Shown here piece by piece: positions 35,177 through 45,039 of a stretch of 64,000 nucleotides of DNA; the stretch's first letter is position 1, and every line of letters begins with the position of its first letter. The notes under the pieces were generated by a model. It was not told the origin of the DNA. It saw nothing but the letters and a program-made list of their open reading frames with translations, and ran no database searches. The stretch covers positions 2,852,001-2,916,000 of the forward strand of contig NZ_CP014945.1 in assembly GCF_001606025.1 (NCBI RefSeq), given 5' to 3'. Both the position numbers and the translations under genes were made by a program. Source of the stretch: Psychrobacter alimentarius (GTDB lineage: Bacteria; Pseudomonadota; Gammaproteobacteria; Pseudomonadales; Moraxellaceae).

Positions 35177-35181
35177 TAAAC

Positions 35182-36645
35182 TCACCCCAACAACCACACC
35201 ACCGCCACCCACGTAAACAGCAACATCCCAATATTGGCGTGAAAAAACGTTGGAATCACACTGTCTTTAATATGGTCATGCTGTCCATCAGCATTTAGAC
35301 CAGCAGTAGCGCCAAGCGTGATCGTAGACGCTGGCGAACCCGCATCGCCTAACGCCGCCGCTGCACCAAGCATGGCAAGAGCCGCGAGTGGAGAGAACCC
35401 AAGCGCAAACGCAAGTGGGATATAAATAGGCGCTAAGATGGGGACAGACGCAAACGAATCGCCAAACCCAATAGTAATAAACAAGCCAACGACCAGCATC
35501 ACCGCTGCACCAAACAGTTTATTGTCACCAAAGAATTGCGTCGCTGATGCCACGAGTGGGTCGATGTCGCCAGTGGCGGTCAGCAGTGCGCCAAAGCTCG
35601 ATGCAATGGTAATGATGACGGCGATTTCTGCCATTAAGCGCACGCCTTGCGTAAACACATCGTCTTGCGCTTGCCAGCGATAAATACCTGAAAACCCAAG
35701 AATCATAAAACCGATCATCGCGCCAATAAACAGCGAATCAAAATAAATTTGGAACAATAACACCGTGACCACTGCCAGCGCTGTAAATAGCAGCGGCTGT
35801 AAACCAATCTCGATTTTTTCGTCAGTAGCGATCATATCAGTATTTTCTGTTTCTGCTTTCGTCACTTTTATATAATCACGCGGTTTACGATACGTGATGA
35901 ATACCGCAAACAGCATACCAGCGAGTAGCCCCATTACTGGGAAGAACATCGCTTTGGGCGCCATGCTGGCAGTCGCTGCATACCCAGACGCTGCGCCAAC
36001 GCTATTAAAATTCTCTAATAAGATTTCATTCAGATAAATTGCGCCAAACCCAAACGGCAGCAGCAGATAAGACGCGCTAATACCACAAGCCAGAATACAA
36101 GCAACGGCACGGCGATCGAGTCGTAAGCGGTTCATGAGACCAAGCAGCGGCGGTATCAGCACAGGGATAAAGGCAATGTGTACGGGTATTAAGTTTTGTG
36201 AGAGCAATGAGGCCACAATAAATAGGGCAAACAGCATCCATTTGACCTGCTGTCGTACATGAGCACCTTCACGATTAAGACTACTCGCCATCTTTTGTGC
36301 GACCCAATCCAGGATGCCACTTCTCGCCAGCGCCACGGCAAACGCGCCAACCATGATGTATGTCATCCCGACTTGTGCGCCGCTCAGCAAGTTATCATTT
36401 AACACCTGTAAGATGTCTGGCATTGTCATTCTTGCATGCAAACCGCCAAGCAAAGCCGCCGATACTAAGGAGACGGCCACAGGGATTTTGATCAGACAAA
36501 ACACCACCATCAACGTAATAGCCAGCACCACAGCATTGACTGGAATCGCAAACAGCCACAACGCGCCATAGATAGCAGCCAAGCCGATTAGGACAGGCAA
36601 TGCGCGGTTAAGAAAAAAAGTATCCTGACGATAAGCAGATAACAT
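35182..36645 (-). CDS. NhaC-family Na+/H+ antiporter-like transporter
   Basis: A 487-residue inner-membrane transporter with about eleven to twelve helices. It shows the Na/H antiporter (YuiF/NhaC) style duplicated half-repeats: GLAAIYGALWLFAIPVNAV at the N-terminus, SQNLIPVHIAFIPVLIPPLL, and late IGFGDSFASVPILAPIYIPLA, ALGDAGSPASTITLGATAGLNADGQHDH. The C-terminal D/G-rich segment is the predicted ion-binding hairpin. The ion could be sodium, or the gene may be an amino-acid exporter; family members vary. AAGGA precedes the ATG. It lies between two direct copies of the valS 3' end, so it appears to have been inserted there. Confidence 0.82.
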   Translation of the reverse strand: MLSAYRQDTFFLNRALPVLIGLAAIYGALWLFAIPVNAVVLAITLMVVFCLIKIPVAVSLVSAALLGGLHARMTMPDILQVLNDNLLSGAQVGMTYIMVGAFAVALARSGILDWVAQKMASSLNREGAHVRQQVKWMLFALFIVASLLSQNLIPVHIAFIPVLIPPLLGLMNRLRLDRRAVACILACGISASYLLLPFGFGAIYLNEILLENFNSVGAASGYAATASMAPKAMFFPVMGLLAGMLFAVFITYRKPRDYIKVTKAETENTDMIATDEKIEIGLQPLLFTALAVVTVLLFQIYFDSLFIGAMIGFMILGFSGIYRWQAQDDVFTQGVRLMAEIAVIITIASSFGALLTATGDIDPLVASATQFFGDNKLFGAAVMLVVGLFITIGFGDSFASVPILAPIYIPLAFALGFSPLAALAMLGAAAALGDAGSPASTITLGATAGLNADGQHDHIKDSVIPTFFHANIGMLLFTWVAVVWLLG

Positions 36646-36737
36646 GACATTCCTTAAAATGTTATTTCAAATAGAGGGGCTTAATTTAGCGAGCTTAAAA
36701 ATTTAAGAAGTTATGAGCGATAGATATATTGCCATAC

Positions 36738-36869
36738 AGACAATAAAAAACGCCATCACAATTGTGACAGCGCTTTTTATTACTACAGATATTTACGTTT
36801 TATTTACAACGCTTTCAACTGCTCCATCTGCGCCGTCATTGCAGTCAACTGCCCTTCTAGCTCAGCCAG
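36738..36869 (-). repeat. valS 3' end (direct repeat B, resident copy)
   Basis: The genuine valS end and terminator, to which repeat A (35045-35176) aligns. Beyond 36869 the two diverge abruptly. Confidence 0.92.
36743..36780 (-). terminator. intrinsic terminator after valS
   Basis: Palindrome TCACAATTGTGA within CGCTG/CAGCG-type arms, followed in the minus transcript by TTTTTTATTG. Confidence 0.85.
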
Positions 36870-39773
36870 TTTTGCTTTCTCAGCATCGACGACTTCGACT
36901 GGCGCTTTACTCACAAAGCCTTCATTACCAAGCTTACGAGCGATACCTTCAGCTTGACCTTTCAACTTATCATATGACTTGCCCAAGCGAGCCAGCTCAG
37001 CCGTTGGATCGATGAGCCCTTTCATCGGCACGAGCACACGTAGCTGACCGACCATACTTGATGACGATAATGGCACGTCATCGCCTTCTTTGACGATCTC
37101 TAGGCTCTCGACTTTGGCAAGCGCTTTGAACTGGTTTTTGATACGCGATAGGCGCGCTTCTTCTTCACTAGAGACGTTTTGTAGCAGTACTGGCAGACGT
37201 ACGGCATTACCAAGCTTCATCTCACCGCGGATATTACGGACGCTCGCGATCAGCTCTTGTAGCCACGCCATATCCGCCTCAGTTTGTTCACTGATTTGGC
37301 TGTCATCGGTCTGTGGATAGCTCGCGATCACGATGCTGTCGGTGTTTTTACGACCGAGTAGCGGCGCGATGGTTTGCCAGATTTGCTCAGTCAGATACGG
37401 CATGATTGGATGCGTGAAGCGTAGCGCGGTCTCTAGCACATGCAGCAGCACATAGCGGATTTGCGCTTTGCGCGCATCCGACACCGAGTCATCATTGAGA
37501 CTGGCTTTAGCAAGCTCCACGTACCAATCACAGTACTCGTTCCAGATGAACTCATAGATATCTTGGCTGACCATATCGAGACGATACTGAGCGAAATGCT
37601 GATGAATGTCTTTGATGCTAGAGTTCAGACGACTCATGATCCACTTCTCTGGTAATTCCCATACGTCAGGGTTTGCCGCTTGGTCGATAGGCTTGGCATT
37701 GCTGTCACCATCCACACAGTTCATGAGGACAAAACGGCTGGCGTTCCAGATTTTATTACAGAAGTTGCGATAGCCTTCAACGCGTTTGAGATCAAAGTTG
37801 ATATCGCGACCGGTACTGGCAAGCGAGGTAAAGGTAAAGCGCAGTGCATCGGTACCATACGCTGGGATGCCTTCTGGGAACTCTTTACGCGTTTGCTTCT
37901 CAATCTTGGCCGCGTCTTTTGGATTCATCATGTTGCTGGTGCGCTTTTCGACCAGCGCTTCTAGCTCGATACCGTCGATCAAGTCAATCGGATCTAAGAC
38001 GTTACCTTTTGATTTTGACATTTTTTGACCATTACCATCACGCACCAGACCATGGACATAGACAGTCTTGAACGGTACTTGCGGCGTGCCATCTTCGTTT
38101 TTCACAAAGTGCATGGTCATCATGATCATGCGCGCAACCCAAAAGAAGATAATGTCAAAACCTGTCACGAGCACGCTGGTTGGGTGAAAGGTTTTCATCA
38201 CGCGTGGATCGGCGTTGACATCTGCCCAGTCAAGCGTACTGAACGTCCATAGACCTGAGCTGAACCACGTATCAAGTACGTCATCATCTTGACGCAGTTT
38301 TACATCGTCGCTTAGGTTGTATTTAGTGCGCACTTCCGCTTCATCACGGGCGACATAGATTTCACCTGTCGCATCGTCATACCATGCGGGGATACGATGA
38401 CCCCACCACAGCTGACGGCTGATGCACCAGTCTTGTAGATCGGTCATCCACGCCATATACATGTTTTTGTACTGCGCAGGGACGAACTCAATGCTGCCGT
38501 CTTCTACTGCATCAATCGCAGGCTTAGCAAGCTCTTTGACCGCGACGTACCACTGATCGGTCAACCACGGCTCAACGATCGTACCGCCACGCTCAGCACG
38601 TGGGGCTTTTAGCGCATAGTCCTCTACCTCTTCTAGCCAGCCCTGCTCGCCTGCTTGCTCTACAAGGAACTTACGAGCGGCAAAACGCTCAAGTCCTGCG
38701 TACTCGCTCGGCGTGGTCTCTAGCTCTGGCTCACGTGTCTGCAAGTCAGGATAGACTTCCATCGCTCGCAAGATATTGGCGCGCTCATCAAGGATGTTAA
38801 TCAGCGGCAAGTTATGACGACGACCCAATTCATAATCGTTGAAATCATGTGCTGGGGTGATTTTGACACAGCCCGTACCAAAGTCTTTTTCGACGTAATC
38901 ATCAGCGACGATAGGCACGACACGACCCGTGATTGGCAAGGTAATAGTTTTGCCGACCAAATGTGCATAACGCTCATCGCTCGGATTGACTGCGACCGCC
39001 GTATCACCAAGCAAAGTCTCAGGACGTGTGGTGGCGACGACCAGATAGTTTTTACCATCTTGAGTCATCAAGTCTTTGTCAGTGAAATGATAGCGGAAAT
39101 GCCACAAGCTGCCTTTTTCATCATGGTTTTCTACTTCTAAATCAGACAGTGCCGTTTGGAACTTAGGGTCCCAGTTCACTAGGCGCTTACCGCGATAAAT
39201 AAGACCATCGTCAAACAGGCGTACGAACACTTCTTTTACTGCATTGGACAGACCATCATCCATGGTAAAACGCTCACGCGACCAGTCAACCGAGCTACCC
39301 AAACGGCGAATTTGGCTGGTGATGTTACCGCCCGACTCTTCTTTCCATTCCCATACTTTATCGATGAAGTCTTCACGCGTCATATCACGGCGTTTGATAC
39401 CTTGCGCCTCCAAACGACGCTCAACAACCATTTGAGTCGCGATACCAGCATGATCCGTACCTGGTTGCCACAACGTATTATCACCATCCATGCGATGATA
39501 ACGGGTCAGCGCATCCATGATTGCATTGTTAAAGCCATGACCCATATGCAATGAGCCGGTGACGTTCGGTGGTGGCAGCGCAATAGAAAACGACTCGTCT
39601 TTATCAAAGCTTGGTTTAAAATAACCGCTTTCTTCCCAACCTTGATACATGCCTGCTTCCACCTCACTGGGATTGTAGGCGTTTTCTAGTTGATTCAGAG
39701 CTGCTTGGATAGATTGGGTCAGATTGGTTTTCGCGTTGCTATTAGTACTGGTATCGGTATCGGGATTGCTCAT
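36804..39773 (-). CDS. valS: valyl-tRNA synthetase
   Basis: A 989-residue class I aminoacyl-tRNA synthetase that charges tRNA-Val. The HIGH motif appears as [11 protein letters not shown] (residues 70-80), the KMSKS loop as GQKMSKSKG (584-588 core), the editing CP1 domain has [20 protein letters not shown] (245-264), and the C-terminal ValS coiled coil ends in [19 protein letters not shown]. About 40 extra hydrophilic N-terminal residues precede the catalytic domain compared with the E. coli protein; the ATG at 39773 is the only good start. Its 3' end and terminator are duplicated downstream of the neighbouring antiporter gene. Confidence 0.98.
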   Translation of the reverse strand: MSNPDTDTSTNSNAKTNLTQSIQAALNQLENAYNPSEVEAGMYQGWEESGYFKPSFDKDESFSIALPPPNVTGSLHMGHGFNNAIMDALTRYHRMDGDNTLWQPGTDHAGIATQMVVERRLEAQGIKRRDMTREDFIDKVWEWKEESGGNITSQIRRLGSSVDWSRERFTMDDGLSNAVKEVFVRLFDDGLIYRGKRLVNWDPKFQTALSDLEVENHDEKGSLWHFRYHFTDKDLMTQDGKNYLVVATTRPETLLGDTAVAVNPSDERYAHLVGKTITLPITGRVVPIVADDYVEKDFGTGCVKITPAHDFNDYELGRRHNLPLINILDERANILRAMEVYPDLQTREPELETTPSEYAGLERFAARKFLVEQAGEQGWLEEVEDYALKAPRAERGGTIVEPWLTDQWYVAVKELAKPAIDAVEDGSIEFVPAQYKNMYMAWMTDLQDWCISRQLWWGHRIPAWYDDATGEIYVARDEAEVRTKYNLSDDVKLRQDDDVLDTWFSSGLWTFSTLDWADVNADPRVMKTFHPTSVLVTGFDIIFFWVARMIMMTMHFVKNEDGTPQVPFKTVYVHGLVRDGNGQKMSKSKGNVLDPIDLIDGIELEALVEKRTSNMMNPKDAAKIEKQTRKEFPEGIPAYGTDALRFTFTSLASTGRDINFDLKRVEGYRNFCNKIWNASRFVLMNCVDGDSNAKPIDQAANPDVWELPEKWIMSRLNSSIKDIHQHFAQYRLDMVSQDIYEFIWNEYCDWYVELAKASLNDDSVSDARKAQIRYVLLHVLETALRFTHPIMPYLTEQIWQTIAPLLGRKNTDSIVIASYPQTDDSQISEQTEADMAWLQELIASVRNIRGEMKLGNAVRLPVLLQNVSSEEEARLSRIKNQFKALAKVESLEIVKEGDDVPLSSSSMVGQLRVLVPMKGLIDPTAELARLGKSYDKLKGQAEGIARKLGNEGFVSKAPVEVVDAEKAKLAELEGQLTAMTAQMEQLKAL

Positions 39774-40065
39774 AGTAAAAAGGTCTTTTATTGATAATGG
39801 ATGTGGTCAGACAATGGATGTAAAAAATAGATAATATAATGAATACCGTGATTTTAACGCAGATAGGCAGATTTTGTTAGATGCTAAGGCAATTTATCGG
39901 AGCTTAACAGCGGCATTCAACAATTAACAACCTTAATCAACTGAACGCTCACCATAATCAATCATTGCATGCGTTAAAATATAACGCTGCTATAAGGTAG
40001 AGCAACGCTATAGAATATAGCCATGTCTTTTTATTAACATCAATCTGGATAACAGCGAGCCAACC

Positions 40066-41151
40066 GTGTCCCAAGATACCGAGTATAACAATAACGCTCA
40101 TGCCAATAAGGTCAACGGTGCGCCTATCATTGATGGTGCCACTCATCCTGCGTACGAGGCAAAAGATGAACCAGAGGATGAGGGCGACCATACTGCTTTG
40201 GATGATGAGCTTGAAGCGACTGAGCAGTTAGAAGATGAAGATTTTTCTGAAGACATCAGCAAGGAGGACAAAGAAACCATCAAAAAAGTCGCCAATGACG
40301 ACAACGCCAGTCAAGCAAAAAGCCATGCCAGTATCTTGGTTGAGCAGTCCATGGACGCCCGAAAAACCTTTGAGCGTTCGCTTGGCTCATTATTCACCAG
40401 TGCTTTTACCGCTGGGCTTGAGATTGGCATCAGCTTCTTTATGATTTTATCCGCTTTTGCCCTTCTCAATGAAATGCTGCCAAGTCATTATGCGCTCGTC
40501 CTCGCTTCCCTACTTTATCCCATTGGTTTTATCATTGTGGTCATTGGTCAGTCATTGTTATTTACCGAACAAACCTCGCTTTTGAGCCTGCCTGTATTGA
40601 ATGGTTTTGAACCTGTAAGCAAACTATTGCGCCTTTGGGGCATTGTAATCGCAGGCAACGTGGTCGGTGGCTGTTTGTTTGCAGCCTTAATGATTGGTTT
40701 GGGCTTGAATATGCATCTGTTTAGCGCAAGTAGTATCGATACTTATGCCGAGCATATTTTGGGATTTAGGTGGTGGGTCATATTTGGCAGCGCCATCTTG
40801 GCAGGATGGATGATGGGGGTCACAGCGTGGCTTGTGACCTCAGCGCGCGATACCCTTAGCCGGATTGTGTTAGTCACTATTATCACAGGCAGTATTGGAT
40901 TTTTGGGTTTGCATCACAGTATCGTTGGTAATATCGAGGTATTCTCTGCTTTACTATATGGCAATACGGTCAGCTTGTGGCGCTATTTGGAATTTTTGGC
41001 GGTGGTATTGGTAGGCAATACGGTCGGTGGCGTGGTGTTTGTCGCGGTACTCAAAAACCGTACGTTCTTGTTTGATATCGAAAAAGTAAAAGAGCAAACC
41101 GCTGATGACAGAGCCAATGATAGCCGACATATAAATATCCGTCGGCCTTAG
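40066..41151 (+). CDS. formate/nitrite transporter (FNT) family protein, YfdC-like
   Basis: A 361-residue protein with six membrane helices after a long hydrophilic, strongly acidic N-terminal extension (residues 1-85, DEPEDEGDHTALDDE-type). The FNT core includes LFTSAFTAGLEIGISF, FTEQTSLLSLPVL, WGIVIAGNVVGGCLFA and a late VLVGNTVGGVVFVAVL, i.e. the duplicated GNxxGG motif of FNT/YfdC. Transported species are small monocarboxylates, nitrite or hydrosulfide in known members; here unknown. It begins with a GTG codon and lacks a strong ribosome-binding site. Divergent from valS. Confidence 0.88.
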   Translation: MSQDTEYNNNAHANKVNGAPIIDGATHPAYEAKDEPEDEGDHTALDDELEATEQLEDEDFSEDISKEDKETIKKVANDDNASQAKSHASILVEQSMDARKTFERSLGSLFTSAFTAGLEIGISFFMILSAFALLNEMLPSHYALVLASLLYPIGFIIVVIGQSLLFTEQTSLLSLPVLNGFEPVSKLLRLWGIVIAGNVVGGCLFAALMIGLGLNMHLFSASSIDTYAEHILGFRWWVIFGSAILAGWMMGVTAWLVTSARDTLSRIVLVTIITGSIGFLGLHHSIVGNIEVFSALLYGNTVSLWRYLEFLAVVLVGNTVGGVVFVAVLKNRTFLFDIEKVKEQTADDRANDSRHINIRRP

Positions 41152-41305
41152 TGCTTGGCAAATCATATTGAATGATAAACGCGCATAATGAGAGTCACAG
41201 CAATCAATGCACTGGTTACCCATAAGCAATTTAACAACCTTAAACTGCTTATGGGAGTTGATTCCTCATCCATCAACGTAATGCGCTTTGCTTTATGACC
41301 TCTAT

Positions 41306-42241
41306 CTAAGCTCTAGATGCCGCCAAAATACCGCTCTTTACTTCCGACTTCTTAAGCTTATGATACTTTGCACTAAAGATTCTGACCAAAATCCCAGCGG
41401 TCAAAAACATGATCAAGGTATAAATGGCAGGCATCAGCGACATTTTATAATTGGCCAATAGTGTCAGCGCCATAAAGATTGACAAGGTGCTGTTTTGTAA
41501 ACCAACCTCTAATGTCACTGACGCTCTTTGTGCCAAATTCAGTCCGAACCATTTACTCGTGTAATAACCAAGCGCCATGGTAGACAAGTTCAATAATAAA
41601 GACACTGGCCCCGTGGCAAAAAACGCTTCAACGATAATGTCTCTTTGTACATAGCTCAAAAACGCCACCAAAAACGCCAAAAATGTCACGCCAAATCTAG
41701 ACACATATCGCTGTGAGCTATCCGCGACCCTAGGCGCAAAGCGTTTGATCAGCATGCCCACACTGATGGGTAATATCGTCAGCAATACCAAAGTCAATAC
41801 TGTCTTTAACACAGGCAATTGAAACTCGCTGCCCGCCCCCATAAAGTGAATCAATGAAAAGCTTAGAACGACAGGAATACTAAACACAGTAATGATGCTG
41901 GCAATCGCCGTCATCGTCACGGATAGTGCCACATCCCCTTTGGCAAGATAAGTAAATAAGTTTGAAGTTGTGCCGCCTGGGCAGAGTACCAGTAGCATGA
42001 CGCCAACCGCATACTCAGGCTCAAGTGGCATGATGTTTGCCAAGGCAAAGCCAATGACTGGCAGCAATATCAGCTGATTGGTCAAGCCGATACCGACGGC
42101 TTTTGGGTATTTTAAGACGCGTTTAAAATCATTGGTGACGAGGGTCAACCCCATGCCCATCATGATCAAAAACAAGCAAATAGGAATGACAACGGAATTT
42201 ACTAGCGTGACTATCTCAAGACTTTCCATAACTACATCCAT
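41306..42241 (-). CDS. bile acid:sodium symporter (BASS) family transporter
   Basis: A 311-residue protein with nine to ten hydrophobic helices. LIMMGMGLTLVTNDFKRVLKYPKAVGIGLTNQLILLPVIGFALA in the first third is the BASS-type pattern, with the sodium-site region VLCPGGTTSNLFTYLAKGDVALSVTMTAIAS in the middle and VGLQNSTLSIFMAL later. Bacterial members transport organic anions such as pantoate or keto acids; the substrate here is unknown. An internal ATG (42229) is another possible start. Convergent with the FNT gene; an inverted repeat (41219-41228/41246-41255) lies between them but has no T-run. Confidence 0.9.
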   Translation of the reverse strand: MDVVMESLEIVTLVNSVVIPICLFLIMMGMGLTLVTNDFKRVLKYPKAVGIGLTNQLILLPVIGFALANIMPLEPEYAVGVMLLVLCPGGTTSNLFTYLAKGDVALSVTMTAIASIITVFSIPVVLSFSLIHFMGAGSEFQLPVLKTVLTLVLLTILPISVGMLIKRFAPRVADSSQRYVSRFGVTFLAFLVAFLSYVQRDIIVEAFFATGPVSLLLNLSTMALGYYTSKWFGLNLAQRASVTLEVGLQNSTLSIFMALTLLANYKMSLMPAIYTLIMFLTAGILVRIFSAKYHKLKKSEVKSGILAASRA

Positions 42242-42699
42242 GTAGGTAAGACCCTTCTTTGGGTCAGTTTATGACAATGCCGTGATGCTCAATCAGCCAA
42301 TCCTGCTGATTATTTGGGTAAAAGCCACCATCGGCATCAGTGTTTTCTTGTGATGCTCTTTGTCTGACAGTGTTTTTTGTACCGTACTATTTTGCACACT
42401 ACTTACTAACACGCCCTATCATGATGATAGAACGAGAAAATTCAGTATATCGTGCTAAAAGTCTCTGTATTTACTTTATCTAACGACTCATCAGTCAAAT
42501 AAGAAATAGTATCTTTGGGAAGGATAGTTTTAGGAGGAAATAAAAACATGCGGGTAAAAAGTAGCAGATACGGTCGATTTACTTTAAAAAACAGATAGTG
42601 TGAGTGGGACGATTTTTTGCTACCTCTGTGTTAGCAGCACGCAAGAAAAAGTGATAGCACCTGCTGTATCGATGTTATGTTGAACTGGCTATAGCAAGT
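42242..42699. other. intergenic region YbjQ / BASS gene
   Basis: About 450 AT-rich bases holding the BASS promoter. I see no repeat, RNA motif or gene. Confidence 0.4.
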
Positions 42700-43197
42700 T
42701 TATATAGAGGATTTAGCAGCAATTGTATTGTTACTGTCGATACTGATGACCGCTGTACCATAGGCAATAGCCTCTACCATGCTGCCCAATTGATTGATGT
42801 TAGTCACTTCCATCCGTAAGCCATAGATATGGTTATAGCCTTTTACATTGGCTTCGGTACGCATGCGTACAATGGCTTCACGGCGTGCACGATCCAATAA
42901 TGTCTCGTAAGTGGTCAAGTTTTTGCCAAATAGGCTTAACACACGCGCTATGATCATTTTGAAGTAATCTTGAGCAATGACAACGCTACCCAGTACCAAC
43001 TCGCCCTCGCTACCAGCCGCCAGTTTGGGACAATAAAAGCGCTCGCTTGAGACAATAATATGAACCAACTCTTGCTCCGACACGCGCAGCTGCGCTAAAT
43101 GCTGACGCTCATGACGCGACCCAAAAAACCACCCAGCCGCGAATAATAAAATAAACGGCGCGTAGTTGATGAGAAATTGAGTGAGAGAGTTATTCAT
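42700..43197 (-). CDS. YbjQ-like protein with N-terminal membrane anchor
   Basis: A 165-residue protein: an N-terminal transmembrane helix (about residues 9-25), then a YbjQ/DUF74-like domain (ELVLGSVVIAQDYFKMIIARVLSLFGKNLTTYETLLDRARREAIVRMRTEANVKGYNHIYGLRMEVT, ending in EAIAYGTAV). YbjQ-family proteins form pentamers and are annotated as heavy-metal-binding, without firm evidence. It lies 61 bases downstream of another YbjQ gene, and the pair are probably paralogues cotranscribed. Confidence 0.8.
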   Translation of the reverse strand: MNNSLTQFLINYAPFILLFAAGWFFGSRHERQHLAQLRVSEQELVHIIVSSERFYCPKLAAGSEGELVLGSVVIAQDYFKMIIARVLSLFGKNLTTYETLLDRARREAIVRMRTEANVKGYNHIYGLRMEVTNINQLGSMVEAIAYGTAVISIDSNNTIAAKSSI

Positions 43198-43258
43198 GAC
43201 ACGTCTCTTAATATAAAAAGCATCAATGCTTCGACAGAATGCTTTGAGCGTTGGCTAA

Positions 43259-43693
43259 TCAACCAAAAGGATTGAAACGTGGCAAATCATCTGTCGGTAC
43301 AGGTGCAGGGTTTTGGGCTGGCATAGATTGCCCGTAAGCATCATTTGGCGGCTGAGTGGCTTGTTGCGGCATGGGAATGGCTTTGACTGCAGTGCCGTAA
43401 ACGAATAGCTCAGAGGCGCCCTGTGCAATACTAGACGTCGAAAAACGTAAGCCCACAACTGCGTCAGCACCCAAGGCTTCGGCTTTGACAACCATCCGAT
43501 CTATCGCCTCTTGACGCGACTCTTCTAGCAACTCGGTATAAGCGGTTAATTCACCACCAACGATGTTTTTTAACCCAGCAAACAAGTCTTTGCCGACATG
43601 CTTTGAGCGTACCGTACTGCCGTACACCACATCTAGGCGCTCGGTGATTTGGTAATTGGGTAAGTGCTCAAGATTGGAGAGTTGCACAGTCAT
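43259..43693 (-). CDS. YbjQ family protein
   Basis: A 144-residue protein of the YbjQ/DUF74 family: ITERLDVVYGSTVRSKHVGKDLFAGLKNIVGGELTAYTELLEESRQEAIDRMVVKAEALGADAVVGLRFSTS is the canonical core, followed by EJ-type FVYGTAVKAI and a disordered Pro/Gln-rich tail of about 35 residues. Cytosolic. Function uncertain. It is the first gene of a two-gene YbjQ unit. Confidence 0.9.
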   Translation of the reverse strand: MTVQLSNLEHLPNYQITERLDVVYGSTVRSKHVGKDLFAGLKNIVGGELTAYTELLEESRQEAIDRMVVKAEALGADAVVGLRFSTSSIAQGASELFVYGTAVKAIPMPQQATQPPNDAYGQSMPAQNPAPVPTDDLPRFNPFG

Positions 43694-43734
43694 AGGACGA
43701 CCTTATCGGTGACTTAATAGGATGAATCAAAAAA

Positions 43735-43790
43735 CGCTAAGCAGTACTGATAATAAGTGATATTCAACCGTACTGCTTATGGCTATTTTT
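43735..43790 (-). terminator. probable terminator after the UPF0149 gene
   Basis: AAGCAGTAC and GTACTGCTT arms around a 22-base loop, followed in the minus transcript by AGCGTTTTTT. Confidence 0.65.
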
Positions 43791-43800
43791 AATAATACGC

Positions 43801-44358
43801 TTAATCGTTGGTATGGAACAACAAGAACAACTCAGTCAAATTGCCTTCAATGCTATTGGCCATTTGTACCAGCTTATCCTCATCGCGGCGCATATCCGCA
43901 AGCTCTGGATCTTCATCATCGATACCGCTTAACACGATCATCGGCAAGGTTAATACCGCCACATCTTCTGCTGTCTCTTCATCTTCAAACCAGTCGCTTG
44001 CTTCATCAGCATACATGGCATCTACAAAGCCAATCGACCAAGCAACGATGTCCGACTCATCTGAAAAATCAACGGCCACTTCTTCGTTACCAGCGTCTTC
44101 TCCAAACGGTAACTCAATGGGTGTCTCGTTTTTTAACTCAGCCATGATAGCATCGCGCCAGCGCTTGATACCGTCAATGACGTTTTCAGGCACTTCACTG
44201 GTGTGGCCTTCAAACAACGCGTCTATCCAATTTGGTAATGGACGACCTATCACCGTCGCTGTCAAAAAACCATGCGCGGCAACGCTATCGAGCACAAACT
44301 GGCTCTCTTGATTGTCCAAATAGTCTAGTAATTCATCGAAACTTAGTGGGTTACTCAT
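43801..44358 (-). CDS. UPF0149 / YecA-like family protein
   Basis: A 185-residue acidic protein: LSFDELLDYLDNQES and a HGFLTATVIGRPLPNWIDALF segment resemble the UPF0149 (YgfB/YecA) signature. WSIGFVDAMYADEASDWF in the middle and a helical C-terminus follow. No C-terminal SEC-C zinc motif is present, so it is the short form. Function unknown in general. AAGGATC precedes the ATG. It is upstream of the YbjQ genes on the same strand but separated by a terminator. Confidence 0.85.
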   Translation of the reverse strand: MSNPLSFDELLDYLDNQESQFVLDSVAAHGFLTATVIGRPLPNWIDALFEGHTSEVPENVIDGIKRWRDAIMAELKNETPIELPFGEDAGNEEVAVDFSDESDIVAWSIGFVDAMYADEASDWFEDEETAEDVAVLTLPMIVLSGIDDEDPELADMRRDEDKLVQMANSIEGNLTELFLLFHTND

Positions 44359-44638
44359 GATGTCATGATCCTTAAGAGAGGGGTTGCGTCAATTGTAATG
44401 GCTGATGGAATAAGCGCAGGATAGCGGATAATCTGAAGACAGAGGTTGTCTGGATAAGTCGCCAAACAACCATAATAAAATTAAAAACTTTATAAAAACG
44501 AGGGATTAAGCGCCGAAAAAAACCACAAACAAGATACCATCAGCTTAACACAGCCGAATCCATAATCTCGATTAAAAGGCTTTAGTCGGCTTAAATGACG
44601 CTATTTTTTGACTCTAGGTCGTCATATAAACCTAAAAA

Positions 44639-44872
44639 CTAAAGATCATCATCCCAGTCATCGCCATCTTCGTCGAAGTTGTCGATATCATCTAGATCAT
44701 CTTTGAGTTCTTTGGCCAGACGCTTCTCTTCTAACAAATTGTCGATTAGTCGACGCTTTTCAAGACTGCTTAGGCGTGTACGTACACTCGTCTCGGCCTC
44801 TTCCACCATCTTTGCATCATCATCGTCGACAAAATCATCATCAAAATCGTCGTCAATATCTGTGTCACTCAT
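44639..44872 (-). CDS. small acidic PA3496-family protein
   Basis: A 77-residue protein made of two very acidic stretches (Asp-rich residues 3-21 and 58-77) flanking a basic/helical core (RTRLSSLEKRRLIDNLLEEKRLAKEL). That core matches the PA3496-family signature of small proteins in pseudomonads and relatives, annotated as putative envelope integrity factors; the function is unproved. It has a strong AGGAG Shine-Dalgarno at an optimal distance. Short and unlinked, so prone to be missed by annotation. Confidence 0.8.
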   Translation of the reverse strand: MSDTDIDDDFDDDFVDDDDAKMVEEAETSVRTRLSSLEKRRLIDNLLEEKRLAKELKDDLDDIDNFDEDGDDWDDDL

Positions 44873-45039
44873 GACAAGCTCCTATCGTTTTTAGCAAGGG
44901 TATTAAAAACATATCAATATATATATGCCTTATAAAGTCTCTATTGAATGTTGTCAATCCTTTTTATCATGATGACAGATTTAATAGCCGATACTAAGAT
45001 AACGGTAAAACAAACAATTGTATATAAATATAATGACAA

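Noticed and set aside
41219..41255. Inverted repeat CCCATAAGCA...TGCTTATGGG between the FNT and BASS genes as terminator
   Set aside because: Good arms but no T-run on either strand; recorded only in the BASS gene's entry.
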